Below are positions 51,085 to 59,810 of a stretch of 64,000 bases of DNA, in pieces. The notes beneath the pieces were generated by a model, which was not told the DNA's origin, made no database searches, and saw nothing but the letters and a program-made list of their open reading frames with translations. This stretch comes from Streptomyces sp. ICC1. Lineage in GTDB: Bacteria > Actinomycetota > Actinomycetes > Streptomycetales > Streptomycetaceae. The stretch lies in NCBI RefSeq assembly GCF_003287935.1, contig NZ_CP030287.1, positions 3,562,267 to 3,626,266 on the forward strand, written 5' to 3'. The first letter of the stretch is position 1. Each line of letters opens with the position of its first letter. The position numbers and the translations under genes were made by a program.

Positions 51085-52329
51085 GTGGCCGTGACGGCAG
51101 TGAATGCGACCCGAGCGGTCGAAGCGGTGTTCAGGATCGAGTCGGCGCGGATCATCGCGAGCGTCGCGCGCATCGTGCGCGACGTCGGCATCGCCGAGGA
51201 GATCGCCCAGGACGCGCTGGTCGCGGCGCTGGAGCAGTGGCCGGTGTCGGGCGTCCCGGACAAGCCGGGCGCCTGGCTGACGGCGACCGCCAAGCACCGG
51301 GCCATCGATCTCGTGCGCCGCAAGGAGACCTACGCGCGCAAGCTGGCGGAGGTGGGCCGCACCCTGGAGGACGTCCCGCCGCCGGAGGACGGGGCCGGCC
51401 TCGCGGACCCCGAGTCCATCGATGACGACCTGCTGCGGCTGATCTTCACCGCGTGCCACCCGGTCCTGGCCACGGACGCCCGGATCGCGCTCACCCTGCG
51501 CCTGATGGGCGGCCTGACGACCCAGGAGATCGCCCGCGCCTTCCTCTCCACCGAGCCGACGGTCGCCCAGCGGATCGACCGGGCGAAGCGGGCCCTCGCC
51601 AAGGCGGGCGTGCCCTTCGAGGTCCCGTACGGCGCCGACCGCGAAGCGCGGCTCGCCTCCGTGCTGGAGGTCATCTACCTCGTCTTCAACGAGGGGTACT
51701 CGGCCACCGCGGGCGACGACCTCGTCCGCCCCGCCCTGTGCGAGGACGCCCTGCGCCTGGCCCGCGTGCTGGCCGGCCTGATGCCCAAGGAGCCCGAGGT
51801 GCACGGGCTGGCGGCGCTGCTGGAGTTCCAGGCCTCCCGGATCGCCGCCCGCACCGGACCGGGCGGCGAGCCGGTGCTGCTCGCCGACCAGAACCGGTCC
51901 AAGTGGAACCGTCTGCTGATCCGGCGCGGCGTCGAAGCCCTGCACCGCGCGGGCGCCGGACCCTACTCCCTCCAGGCCGCCATCGCCGGCTGTCACGCCG
52001 ACGCGGTCCGGTACGAGGACACCGACTGGGCGACGATCGCCGCCCTCTACGGACGGCTCGTCCTGCTGGTGCCGTCGCCGGTGATCGAGCTCAACCGGGC
52101 CGTCGCGGTCTCCATGGCCGAGGGCCCGGCGGCGGCGCTCCCGCTGGTGGACGCCCTGGCGGCGGAACCGGCCCTGCGCGCCTACCACTTGCTGCCGAGC
52201 GTACGGGGCGACCTGCTGGAACGCCTCGGCCGCCCGCAGGAGGCCCGCGCGGAGTTCGAACGCGCCGCCTCGCTCACCCGCAACGCCCGCGAACAGGCCC
52301 TCCTGCGCGAGCGAGCCGCCCGCCTCTGA
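51085..52329 (+). CDS. ECF42 group RNA polymerase sigma factor
   Basis: A 414-residue sigma factor. Region 2 is at ~10-80 (IAEEIAQDALVAALEQWP, KPGAWLTATAKHRAIDLVRR) and region 4 at ~115-170 (LRLMGGLTTQEIARAFLSTEPTVAQRIDRAKRAL). The C-terminal extension of ~240 residues is TPR-like and is typical of ECF42 (EVIYLVFNEGYSA, LLADQNRSKWNRLLI, LNRAVAVSMAEGP). No anti-sigma gene is present; the extension is thought to control activity. The GTG at 51085 is followed by another at 51091. A DGPF gene precedes it, as in other ECF42 loci. Confidence 0.94.
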   Translation: MAVTAVNATRAVEAVFRIESARIIASVARIVRDVGIAEEIAQDALVAALEQWPVSGVPDKPGAWLTATAKHRAIDLVRRKETYARKLAEVGRTLEDVPPPEDGAGLADPESIDDDLLRLIFTACHPVLATDARIALTLRLMGGLTTQEIARAFLSTEPTVAQRIDRAKRALAKAGVPFEVPYGADREARLASVLEVIYLVFNEGYSATAGDDLVRPALCEDALRLARVLAGLMPKEPEVHGLAALLEFQASRIAARTGPGGEPVLLADQNRSKWNRLLIRRGVEALHRAGAGPYSLQAAIAGCHADAVRYEDTDWATIAALYGRLVLLVPSPVIELNRAVAVSMAEGPAAALPLVDALAAEPALRAYHLLPSVRGDLLERLGRPQEARAEFERAASLTRNAREQALLRERAARL

Positions 52330-52380
52330 GGAGCGCCCCCGAGCAGCCCCCCGGCGCGGTGCACCGCTCTTGCCCTTGCC

Positions 52381-52938
52381 GCCGGCCCGGAATCCGGCCG
52401 CCCCGCCCGCCTCACCCCGCGCCGGATCATCGACACGGCCGTCGCGGTCGTGGACGCGGAGGGGCTGGACGCCCTGTCCATGCAGCGGGTCGCCGGCGAA
52501 CTCGGCTGCACCGCGATGGCCCTGTACCGGCACGTCCCCGGGCGCGGACAGCTCGTGGCGGCCATGGTGGACACCGCCACGGGCCGGCCGCCCGCAGCAT
52601 CCGGGGCGGGGTGGCGGGCCGAGGTCGAAGCCTGGGTCGACGCGCTCTGGTCGACGTACGCCCGCCATCCCCGGATGGTGCGGGTCGCGACGGTCAGCGC
52701 CCCGGTCGGACCGAACGAACTCGCCTGGTTCGAGGCCCTGCTGAGCCCGCTCGCCCGCCCGGGGGCGGACCGCGGGGAGCTGATCGCGCTCGCCACCTTC
52801 ATCTCGGGCGCCGTGCGCGACCTGGCCCGGCCGGCCACCGAGCTCGACCCGGATGCGGCCGCCGCCTACGGGCGGGTCCTCGCGGAGCGGCATCGCGGCG
52901 GGCGCGCTCGCCGCCGTGACCATACCCCACCGCGCTGA
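52381..52938 (+). pseudogene. TetR family regulator lacking a start codon
   Basis: The frame reads GRPARLTPRRIIDTAVAVVD, then ALSMQRVAGELGCTAMALYRHVPGRGQLVAAM, a clear TetR helix-turn-helix. The next domain (VDALWSTYARHPRMVRVATVSAP) is also TetR-like. Between the sigma factor stop (52327) and the first helix no ATG, GTG or TTG exists in this frame; the first GTG is 52450, inside the DNA-binding domain. The end also looks truncated (RHRGGRARRRDHTPPR). I read it as a decayed gene, or one with a frameshift or a rare start codon. Confidence 0.55.
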
Positions 52939-53023
52939 CGGCCGCCCTGCTCGTCTACTGGGCCCCGGCCGTCGGGGTCGCCCTGCTCCGGGCCGCCCCG
53001 AAGGCGCGCTGCCGGGCCGCGTA
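52920..53023 (+). pseudogene. Tail of a lost membrane protein
   Basis: In a second frame the bases encode PYPTALTAALLVYWAPAVGV followed by ALLRAAPKARCRAA and a stop. This looks like the last TM helix and tail of a transporter, and just upstream another frame reads GIAAGALAAVTIP. There is no start or body. A deletion that joined a TetR gene to the end of its target transporter would explain both. Confidence 0.35.
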
Positions 53024-53031
53024 GCCCCCGT

Positions 53032-54519
53032 TCAGCCGCGGCGGCCGAACACCGCCACGTCCAGCGGGGTCCGCGCCACCGGACGGCGCGGCGGGGTCAG
53101 CGCGATGGGCCGGCGGAAGGAGCCGTGGCGGGCGATCTCCCGGACCGTCTCGCGCAGCGCCTCCAGGAACCCGTCCATGGTCCGGCGGGCATCGGGGGTG
53201 TCCGAGTAGATCGAGTTCATGTGCAGCCCGTCCGCGTCCCGCTGGAACCAGGAACAGGCGCCGTTGGCCTGGGCCGACCACACGTGGGAGGTGGGGCGCC
53301 AGTCCTCGTGGCGCTCGGCACCCGGGCACTTGCGCATGTCGATGTACGAGAAGAAGTTCACCGGGTACGGCCACGAGCGGGCGGCGAACTCGCGGGGCGC
53401 CAGCAGCTCCCAGGCCCGCACGAAGGGCACGTCGACGTGGCCGATCATCTCGCCGAAACCGGCCCGCACGGATGCCATGACCTGTTCGAAGTCCCGGCCG
53501 GGCGAGGCGTCGAACTCGATGGGCATGGTGTTGACGAACCAGCCCACCGAGTTCGTCCACGCGGCGCGGCCGCGCTCGCTCACCGGCATGAACCCCCGGT
53601 AGACGCCCGGCCCGCCGGCCTCGCGCAGACAGACGGCGACGGCGGCCAGCACGCCCATGAACGGCTTGCCGTCGACCGCCAGGCACGCCTTCTCGAACAC
53701 CTCGGCCTCGCCGGCGTCCAGCAGCGGAGAGGCCTCGTTGACGATCGAGTACATGCGGCCCGGCTCCACACCCAGTTCGAGCGGGAACCGCGGGAAGAAC
53801 TCGCCCCCACCGCGCGCCATGAACTCCTTCCAATAGCCGAGGCGTTCGTCCTCGGCGTCGATGGACAGGTAGCGGCCGCGCTGCTCCTCGGCGAAGTCGA
53901 GATAGCTCGGCGCGGGCGCCGCGTCGAGGCGCTCGCCGCGGCGCAGGGCCTCGTAGCCGCTCTGCACCTCCTGGACCACGATCGGCATCGACATGCCGTC
54001 GCAGACGATGTGGTCGAAGGCGAGGTAGACCGTGGCCGAGTCCTCGCGGAGCACCGCGCCCATCGTGAACAGGGGCCAGGACAGGGTGTCGATGCTGCGC
54101 TTGAACCGCTCGACGAGGAAGCCGGTGAGCTCCTCGGTCCGGTCGAAGTCCGCCACCCGCACGGTGTCCAGGGCCAGTTCGTCGGCGGGGATCGGCGCGC
54201 ACGCCAACTCGCCCGCCAGCCGCCGGAACTCGCAGCGCAGCACCTCGTGCCGGCCCGTGAACGCCAGCAGCGACCCGGTCAGGGCCTCCTCGTCCAGCGG
54301 GCCCGACACCTCGAAGGTGACCGCGATCCACGACGCGGTGGGATCGTCGGCCGCACGGCTCTCCTCGGCGACGGTGAAGTGCTTGTCCTGGTTGAAGGAA
54401 GCCCTCCTGTCCGCCGCCGGGCCGCCCGGAGCAGCGGCCTGTGCCGCCGTGGACCGCAACCGCCACTCGACGACCCGTCCGGGCGCCATGTCGTGCATCT
54501 CCAGAGGAAACTGCCGCAT
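53032..54519 (-). CDS. Stand-alone condensation-domain enzyme
   Basis: A 495-residue protein of the NRPS condensation/PapA acyltransferase superfamily. The catalytic region is AFDHIVCDGMSMPIV (in place of HHxxxDG, so the first His is Asp but the second and the DG are kept). Later motifs are TNSVGWFVNTMPIEFD and VPFVRAWELL. Stand-alone C-domain proteins join an acyl or amino acid to an amine or alcohol in lipid or natural-product pathways. No adenylation or carrier gene is nearby, so the substrate is unknown. The ATG at 54519 begins MRQFPLEMHDMAPGRVVEW. Confidence 0.88.
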   Translation of the reverse strand: MRQFPLEMHDMAPGRVVEWRLRSTAAQAAAPGGPAADRRASFNQDKHFTVAEESRAADDPTASWIAVTFEVSGPLDEEALTGSLLAFTGRHEVLRCEFRRLAGELACAPIPADELALDTVRVADFDRTEELTGFLVERFKRSIDTLSWPLFTMGAVLREDSATVYLAFDHIVCDGMSMPIVVQEVQSGYEALRRGERLDAAPAPSYLDFAEEQRGRYLSIDAEDERLGYWKEFMARGGGEFFPRFPLELGVEPGRMYSIVNEASPLLDAGEAEVFEKACLAVDGKPFMGVLAAVAVCLREAGGPGVYRGFMPVSERGRAAWTNSVGWFVNTMPIEFDASPGRDFEQVMASVRAGFGEMIGHVDVPFVRAWELLAPREFAARSWPYPVNFFSYIDMRKCPGAERHEDWRPTSHVWSAQANGACSWFQRDADGLHMNSIYSDTPDARRTMDGFLEALRETVREIARHGSFRRPIALTPPRRPVARTPLDVAVFGRRG

Positions 54520-54686
54520 TCCGTCATCCCTTCGACCCCCGAGTCAACCCCGAGCGCCTAACGACACCCGGGCCACGGAAGTGACGCGCGCCAGGGGTGT
54601 CGCCGGTCGACGCACCGTGCGGGCCGGAGCACGCGCCCGGCGCCCGACGCGGGGGACGGGGCCGCGGCCACAGGCCGGGGCCGGGT

Positions 54687-55100
54687 TCACCCCCGGCGGC
54701 GAAGGAGCGCGCGCAGGCCCCTCGGGCGCTCGGCTCCGGGCCCGTCCGGGATGCGGTTCGGGCCGGGTTCGTCCGGGAGGCGGTCCGCCTCCGGTTCGCC
54801 TTGGACGTGGCCCCGGTCGACTTCGTCCGCGATGCGGGTCAGGAAGTCGCGGAGCTCGGCCTCGCCGAACGGGCGCCGTCCCGGATACGGCTCGAACCTC
54901 GACGCCAGCGCCTCGTCGGAGGCGACCACCGCGCGCAGGCCCGCCGCCTGGCGGGGCAGTGGCTCCCGGCTGAGGGGCTGCACCCGCATGGCGTGCGCAT
55001 AGTGCCGGGCCAGCTCGTCGTCGAGCTCCGAACAGTCGCTGTGATACATCGCGTTGTACAGAATGCCGTCGACCAGTCCGGTCACCCACGCCTCGGTCAT
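54687..55100 (-). CDS. Hypothetical protein
   Basis: A 137-residue protein beginning MTEAWVTGLVDGILYNAMYH, then a helical stretch and a Pro/Glu/Asp/Arg-rich tail ending RPRGLRALLRRRG. I do not recognise the family. The ATG at 55100 has AGGGAG about nine bases upstream. It is divergent from the next gene, with 50 bases between starts. Confidence 0.6.
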   Translation of the reverse strand: MTEAWVTGLVDGILYNAMYHSDCSELDDELARHYAHAMRVQPLSREPLPRQAAGLRAVVASDEALASRFEPYPGRRPFGEAELRDFLTRIADEVDRGHVQGEPEADRLPDEPGPNRIPDGPGAERPRGLRALLRRRG

Positions 55101-55150
55101 CGCCGCGACTCCCTTCCTCTCCCGGCTCCGCACTCTGGCAGACTGGGCCG

Positions 55151-55903
55151 GTGCCCACCAACCCCGTTGCCGTCGTGTGCGAGGTCCCCGACGGCCTCGG
55201 CATCATCGAGGCCACCGGGAACGACGGCGCCAGCCTGCTCCTCCTCAAGGGCCGGCCCGTGCTGCTGGAGGGCTGCGACGGCTACGGCAGCGTCGGCTGG
55301 CTGGCCTCGCGCGCCATCGGCCGGGACGCGCCCGGCACCGCCGACGTCAAGGCGCTCACCGCATGGCTGGCCGCCCCGGAGCTCGCCGTGGACCCGCTCA
55401 CCGGGCACGTCCTGCCGCCGGACCCGGAACGGCTGCGGCCCCTGCTCTCCCTGCTCGCCCCCGGCCGCTACGCGATGACCGCGGCCCCGGCCCCGCACCT
55501 GCTGCGGCTGGTCCACCCGCGCCCCGGGCACATCGAGCACTGGTATCCCGACGAGGAACTCGCCCTGCTCACCACCGACCGCTGGCCCCCGCCCGACGCG
55601 GCGGCCGTACGCGGCTACGCGCGGCGGATCAGGGACGGTGCGCGGCCCGCGCTGGTGGCCCTGCGCCCCGACGAGGAGTCCATGGCCGCCTACCTCCTCG
55701 ACGGCCACCACAAACTGGCGGCCTACCACCAGGCCGGCATCCAGCCCCTGCTCCTCATGCTCACCCCGATCACCCCCGCGCCCTTCCGGCTCCGGGACTA
55801 CGACGCCGCCCGCGAGGCCTTCCCCGGGGAGCCGCTGCGCCAGGTGTTCGGCTACATCCGGGAAGAGGCGGACGAGGCGGCCCGGGCACCGCGCACCGGC
55901 TGA
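55151..55903 (+). CDS. Hypothetical protein with a ParB-like motif
   Basis: A 250-residue soluble protein. The region VALRPDEESMAAYLLDGHHKLAAYHQAGIQPLLLML resembles the DGHHR...A motif of ParB/sulfiredoxin-type domains, but the rest is not recognisable. The N-terminal half has repeated Gly/Leu turns (GRPVLLEGCDGYGSVGWLASRAIGRDAPG). The GTG at 55151 has CAGACT six bases upstream and no ribosome site, so it is probably leaderless. Confidence 0.72.
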   Translation: MPTNPVAVVCEVPDGLGIIEATGNDGASLLLLKGRPVLLEGCDGYGSVGWLASRAIGRDAPGTADVKALTAWLAAPELAVDPLTGHVLPPDPERLRPLLSLLAPGRYAMTAAPAPHLLRLVHPRPGHIEHWYPDEELALLTTDRWPPPDAAAVRGYARRIRDGARPALVALRPDEESMAAYLLDGHHKLAAYHQAGIQPLLLMLTPITPAPFRLRDYDAAREAFPGEPLRQVFGYIREEADEAARAPRTG

Positions 55904-55940
55904 GCACGGCTCCCGGGAGGTCTCCCGGGAGGTGCTCAGC
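55899..55940. terminator. Bidirectional terminator with overlapping stops
   Basis: Perfect 9-bp outer arms GCTGAGCAC / GTGCTCAGC with an inner CTCCCGGGAG-type palindrome. The arms overlap both convergent stop codons. Confidence 0.7.
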
Positions 55941-57000
55941 CCGCGACCGCCTCCGGCGCGCCGTTCGCCGCCGTGGGGTCCTGCGCGGTGGAGTCCTGCG
56001 CCGTGGAGTCCTGCCCGGTGGCGGACGCGTCGTCGGGGCGCAGCTCGATGTGGTCCGGGGCGAGGTCCACCGCCACCCGGTGCTCCATCCCCAGCGCCTC
56101 CAGGAACTTCTGCGGCAGCTGGACCCGGCCCGTGCGGTCGAGCATCACGTACTCGCGCTCGCTCACCGACTCGGCGCCGTGCTCGTCGGTGACCGTGCGG
56201 CGCAGCACCTCGCTGCTCGTGCGCCCGTCGCGCATGGCCACCGTGCGGCGCACCTCGCCCGCGACGAGCGGGTCGTGGGTCACGATGACCACGGTGGCGC
56301 CCAGTTCCCGGTTGACGGTGCGGAAGGCCTCGAAGATCGCGGCGCCCGTCTCGGAGTCCAGCTCGCCGGTCGGCTCGTCGGCGAGCAGGACCGACGGGTC
56401 GTTCGCCATCGCCACCGCGATGGCCACCCGCTGCTGCTGGCCGCCGGACAGTTCGGCGGGCCGGCGGCCGGCCAGTTCGCCGATCTCCAGGGCTTCGAGG
56501 AGCTCCCCGGTCCGGGCCGCGTGGCGTTTGGCGGCGCCGCGCCGGCCGCCCTTGAGCTGCATCGGCAGGGAGACGTTCTGCGCCGCCGTCAGGAAGGGGA
56601 GCAGATTGCGGGCCGTCTGCTGCCAGACGAAGCCGACCGCCTCGCGGCGGTAGCGCAGCCGGTCCCGTGCGGACATCTCCAGCAGGTCGTAGCCGCCGAC
56701 GCTGGCGGTGCCGGCCGTGGGCACGTCCAGGCCCGCCAGGATGTTGAGCAGCGTGGACTTGCCGCTGCCGGACGCGCCGACCAGGGCCATCAGATCGCCC
56801 TGCGCCACGGTCAGTTCCAGACCCTGAAGGGCCTGCACCTCGACACCGTCCGTGCTGAAGATCCGCACCAGACGGTCGCAGGCGATGGCCGTTCCCGCTC
56901 CGTGTGCGCGGGGCGCGGCCGCGGCCAGGGCCTGGAGCCGGAGCTCCTCGTAGGTCGGCTGGCGCTCTGTCGGCCGGTCGCCGTTCGATGCTCGGTTCAC
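55936..57000 (-). CDS. ABC transporter ATPase (MacB/LolD type) with AbrB-like tail
   Basis: A 354-residue ATPase. Walker A is GASGSGKST (~75-83), the signature [15 protein letters not shown], Walker B LLADEPTGELD and the His loop VTHD. This is the MacB/LolD-like class that partners FtsX-type permeases. After the ATPase (~residue 270) a segment EYVMLDRTGRVQLPQKFLEALG resembles a SpoVT/AbrB swapped-hairpin element, then a repetitive Asp/Thr-rich tail. The GTG at 57000 overlaps the stop of the permease (GTGA), so the genes are coupled. Confidence 0.92.
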   Translation of the reverse strand: MNRASNGDRPTERQPTYEELRLQALAAAAPRAHGAGTAIACDRLVRIFSTDGVEVQALQGLELTVAQGDLMALVGASGSGKSTLLNILAGLDVPTAGTASVGGYDLLEMSARDRLRYRREAVGFVWQQTARNLLPFLTAAQNVSLPMQLKGGRRGAAKRHAARTGELLEALEIGELAGRRPAELSGGQQQRVAIAVAMANDPSVLLADEPTGELDSETGAAIFEAFRTVNRELGATVVIVTHDPLVAGEVRRTVAMRDGRTSSEVLRRTVTDEHGAESVSEREYVMLDRTGRVQLPQKFLEALGMEHRVAVDLAPDHIELRPDDASATGQDSTAQDSTAQDPTAANGAPEAVAG

Positions 57001-59810
57001 CGCTGGTCTCCCGCTCTCAACTCGGTCGTGATCTGTCGCCTGCCGGATACCGCCGCCTCCGCGAGCACCGCGCCCACCACGAGGGCCGCCAGGCCCAGCG
57101 CCTGGACCAGCACGGGCCGTACGAGGAACGGCAGCCCGACCCCCACCTTGGAGCCCACCAGCGTCGACAGGTCCACGGTCGGCCCCAGGAGGACGACGGT
57201 GCCGGCCGCCACCAGGGCGCCGCCGAACGCGGCGGCCAGGGCCAGCGGCACCGACTCCGTCAGGATCAGCAGCACGCCCTGCCGGGGGCGCAGGCCCATC
57301 GTGCGCAGCCGCGCGAGCAGCGCCGCGCGGTCCGGGGCGGCCCGGACCAGGGTCAGCAGGACCGCCAGCAGCGCGAAGCCCGCGGCGCCGGCCAGGGAGG
57401 CCCAGAACAGCCGCTCGGCCGAGCGCTGGAGGGGGTCGGAGCCCAGCTCGCCGGCCACGGCGGAGCTGGTGCGGACGCGATAGCGCTCCTCGGCCGCCTT
57501 CGGGTCCTGGGTGCGCACCAGCTCCTCGAGCCGGTGCTGGTCGACGGGGCCCAGCGCGAACCACCGGTTGGGCAGCCCCATCTTGGGCACGGCGGCCAGC
57601 ACCGGCCCGGCGGGCAGCACCACCATCGCGGACTTGGCGCCCGCCCGGGCGGGCGTGCCGTCGATCACCCCGGCGACCTTCAGCACCAGCTCCCCGCCGT
57701 TGCCGAGGCGCAGTTGGTAGGAGCCGGTGCTCTCGCCCGCGAGGTCACCGCTGACCAGCGCCGGCACCGGCGCGCCCGGGCCCCCGGAGCCACCGGCCAG
57801 GACGGCCGCGTCGAAGCGTCCGAGCCCGACGGTCCTGGACAGTTCCGCGTACGCGACGGGGTCCGCGACGATCACGGTCACCTGGGTGGTGCCCCGCGCG
57901 GTGCCCGCCAGGAAGGCGTTGTCGTCGCTCCACACCTTCACGGCCGACCGTACGCCGGGCAGCGCGGCCGCCGCGTCGGTGAGGGACTCCGGGAGCGTGC
58001 TGTTCGGCGAGGTCAACGCGGCGTCGCCGCCCACGGTTTGCCGGGCCACCTGGGCCCGGGCATCGGCCACGCCCGTCAGCACCGTGGCGCCGAAGCCGCC
58101 CGTGGTGACGGCCAGCAGCATCGCGATCAGCGGCAGTACGGACGGTCGCGCCCGGCCCCCGGTGCCCCGGGCGGCGCGCGCCAGCCCGAGGAAACCGATC
58201 AGCCCGGGGCCCCGGCCGGTCGCCCGGGCCAGTGCCCCGACCAGGGCGGGCTGGACGCGGGCGAGCAGCAGGGCGCCGCAGAGCGCGAGGAGCAGCGGGG
58301 CGGCCACGAGCAGCGGATCCACTCCGGCGCCGGCCGGCGCGACCCCGCGCGAGCGGACCTCGAACACGGCGGCCGCGGTGGCGGCCAGGACGAGCAGTTC
58401 GGCGACGAGGCGCCGCCGGGGGCTCGGCCCGCGCGCCGGCGACAGCAGCACGGCCGCCCGTACGGGCACGGCCAGCAGCGCCAGGAGCGTGGCGGCGCCG
58501 GCGGCCAGCGCGGTGCCCGCCGTGCGCGGGGTCGGCAGCAGGACGACGGCGAGCCAGGTGGCGAGCGCGGCGGCGGGCAGCACCGTCACGGCGTTCTCCG
58601 CGAGCAGCCTGCGCACGATCCCGGAGCGCGAACCGCCGCGGGCCAGCAGCAGCCGCAGTTCGGCCTCCCGCCGGTCCCCGGTGAGCCCGGCCGCCAGGCA
58701 GAACACGACGAAGGCCACGCCGGCCACCCCGGCCGGTCCGATCGCGGCGAGCGGCGCGGCCGCCTGCCGCCGGGCCTCCGCCTGCTTGAACAGGTCGGGA
58801 AGGCGGGAGGAGACGCGCAGACCGTCGCGGTGGGTCTCCTTCGGCAGGCGTGCCGCGGTCGGGCCGGCCACGTAGGACCCGATCTGCTTCGCCGTGACGG
58901 GCAGCTGGTCGACACGCAGGCGCGTGGTGTCGACCGGGAGCCGCCAGAAGTCCTGGCCGTCGCCGTCACCCCATTCGCCGAGCCGCTCCAGCGCTTCCGG
59001 GCCGACCAGGCCCGCGGTCTGCCAGTACGCCAGGGGCGGCTGGGTCGTGGTCTGCGAGAGGCAGCCGCGGAGGGGGCAGGGCAGGCCGGGCATGTCGGCC
59101 CAGAAGGGGTCGTCCTGGTCGTTGGCCGTGTAGATGCCGACGACCTCCGCCCTGAGCGGGCCCAGGTACTTTCCGGGGCGGGTCTCCAGCACCGTCCCGA
59201 GCCGGAACCCCATGGACTGCGCCGCGCCCTCCGACAGCGCGACGGGCACCGGTCCGTCGGGCGCGGGCGCGCCCGGCCAGTGCCCCGCGACCAGCTTCAC
59301 GTGGTCGGCCGCTGCGCGCAGGTGCAGGAGGCCCAGCTTGGGGTCCACGCCGTCGGGGCGGGGCAGCTCGCGGTTGGCGAGGTCGCGCCCGGTCATGGAG
59401 GTGCTGCCGTGGACGGGGCCGCTCGGATCGAGGGTGAACCCCGGGCCCGTGGCCGCCACCAGGCCGGCCAGTACGGCGTCCAGGTCCTCGGGGGTCTGCT
59501 CCCCGTACCGGGGCTGCGCGGTGGCCACCAGGCTGGTCGGGCCCGGTCCGCGGGACTCCAGGAAGGAGCGCAGGGCCTGGTCCGCGCCCCGGTCCGCGGC
59601 GCGCGGCAGGGCGGCGGCCAGCAGGACGGCGACGAAGGCCAGGACCGCGCCGAGCAGGGTGGTGAGCGGGGCCGCGCGCAGCCGGGTCCGCACCCAGGGC
59701 GCGGGCCGGGGCGTCGTCCCGTGCGGCGTTCCGCCCACCGGGGCCGTCCCCCGCGGGGCCGTCCCGTCGGGCGTCCGCCGGTCGGCGTCGGTCGCGGCCG
59801 GCCCGGTCAT
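56997..59810 (-). CDS. FtsX-like ABC transporter permease
   Basis: A 937-residue membrane protein with an N-terminal TM segment (TRLRAAPLTTLLGAVLAFVAVLLAAALPRA), a large extracellular domain, FtsX-type TM blocks, a second extracellular domain and a final TM block (FALLAVLLTLVRAAPDRAALLARLRTMGLRPRQ). The charged coupling loop in the last block is typical of MacB/FtsX permeases. These work by mechanotransmission rather than substrate passage. The ATG at 59810 has GGAGG upstream and overlaps the upstream permease stop (ATGA). Coupled downstream to the ATPase. Confidence 0.9.
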   Translation of the reverse strand: MTGPAATDADRRTPDGTAPRGTAPVGGTPHGTTPRPAPWVRTRLRAAPLTTLLGAVLAFVAVLLAAALPRAADRGADQALRSFLESRGPGPTSLVATAQPRYGEQTPEDLDAVLAGLVAATGPGFTLDPSGPVHGSTSMTGRDLANRELPRPDGVDPKLGLLHLRAAADHVKLVAGHWPGAPAPDGPVPVALSEGAAQSMGFRLGTVLETRPGKYLGPLRAEVVGIYTANDQDDPFWADMPGLPCPLRGCLSQTTTQPPLAYWQTAGLVGPEALERLGEWGDGDGQDFWRLPVDTTRLRVDQLPVTAKQIGSYVAGPTAARLPKETHRDGLRVSSRLPDLFKQAEARRQAAAPLAAIGPAGVAGVAFVVFCLAAGLTGDRREAELRLLLARGGSRSGIVRRLLAENAVTVLPAAALATWLAVVLLPTPRTAGTALAAGAATLLALLAVPVRAAVLLSPARGPSPRRRLVAELLVLAATAAAVFEVRSRGVAPAGAGVDPLLVAAPLLLALCGALLLARVQPALVGALARATGRGPGLIGFLGLARAARGTGGRARPSVLPLIAMLLAVTTGGFGATVLTGVADARAQVARQTVGGDAALTSPNSTLPESLTDAAAALPGVRSAVKVWSDDNAFLAGTARGTTQVTVIVADPVAYAELSRTVGLGRFDAAVLAGGSGGPGAPVPALVSGDLAGESTGSYQLRLGNGGELVLKVAGVIDGTPARAGAKSAMVVLPAGPVLAAVPKMGLPNRWFALGPVDQHRLEELVRTQDPKAAEERYRVRTSSAVAGELGSDPLQRSAERLFWASLAGAAGFALLAVLLTLVRAAPDRAALLARLRTMGLRPRQGVLLILTESVPLALAAAFGGALVAAGTVVLLGPTVDLSTLVGSKVGVGLPFLVRPVLVQALGLAALVVGAVLAEAAVSGRRQITTELRAGDQR

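Noticed and set aside
53032..54519. Part of a non-ribosomal peptide synthetase cluster
   Set aside because: Only a lone condensation domain is present; no adenylation, carrier or thioesterase genes are in the neighbourhood.
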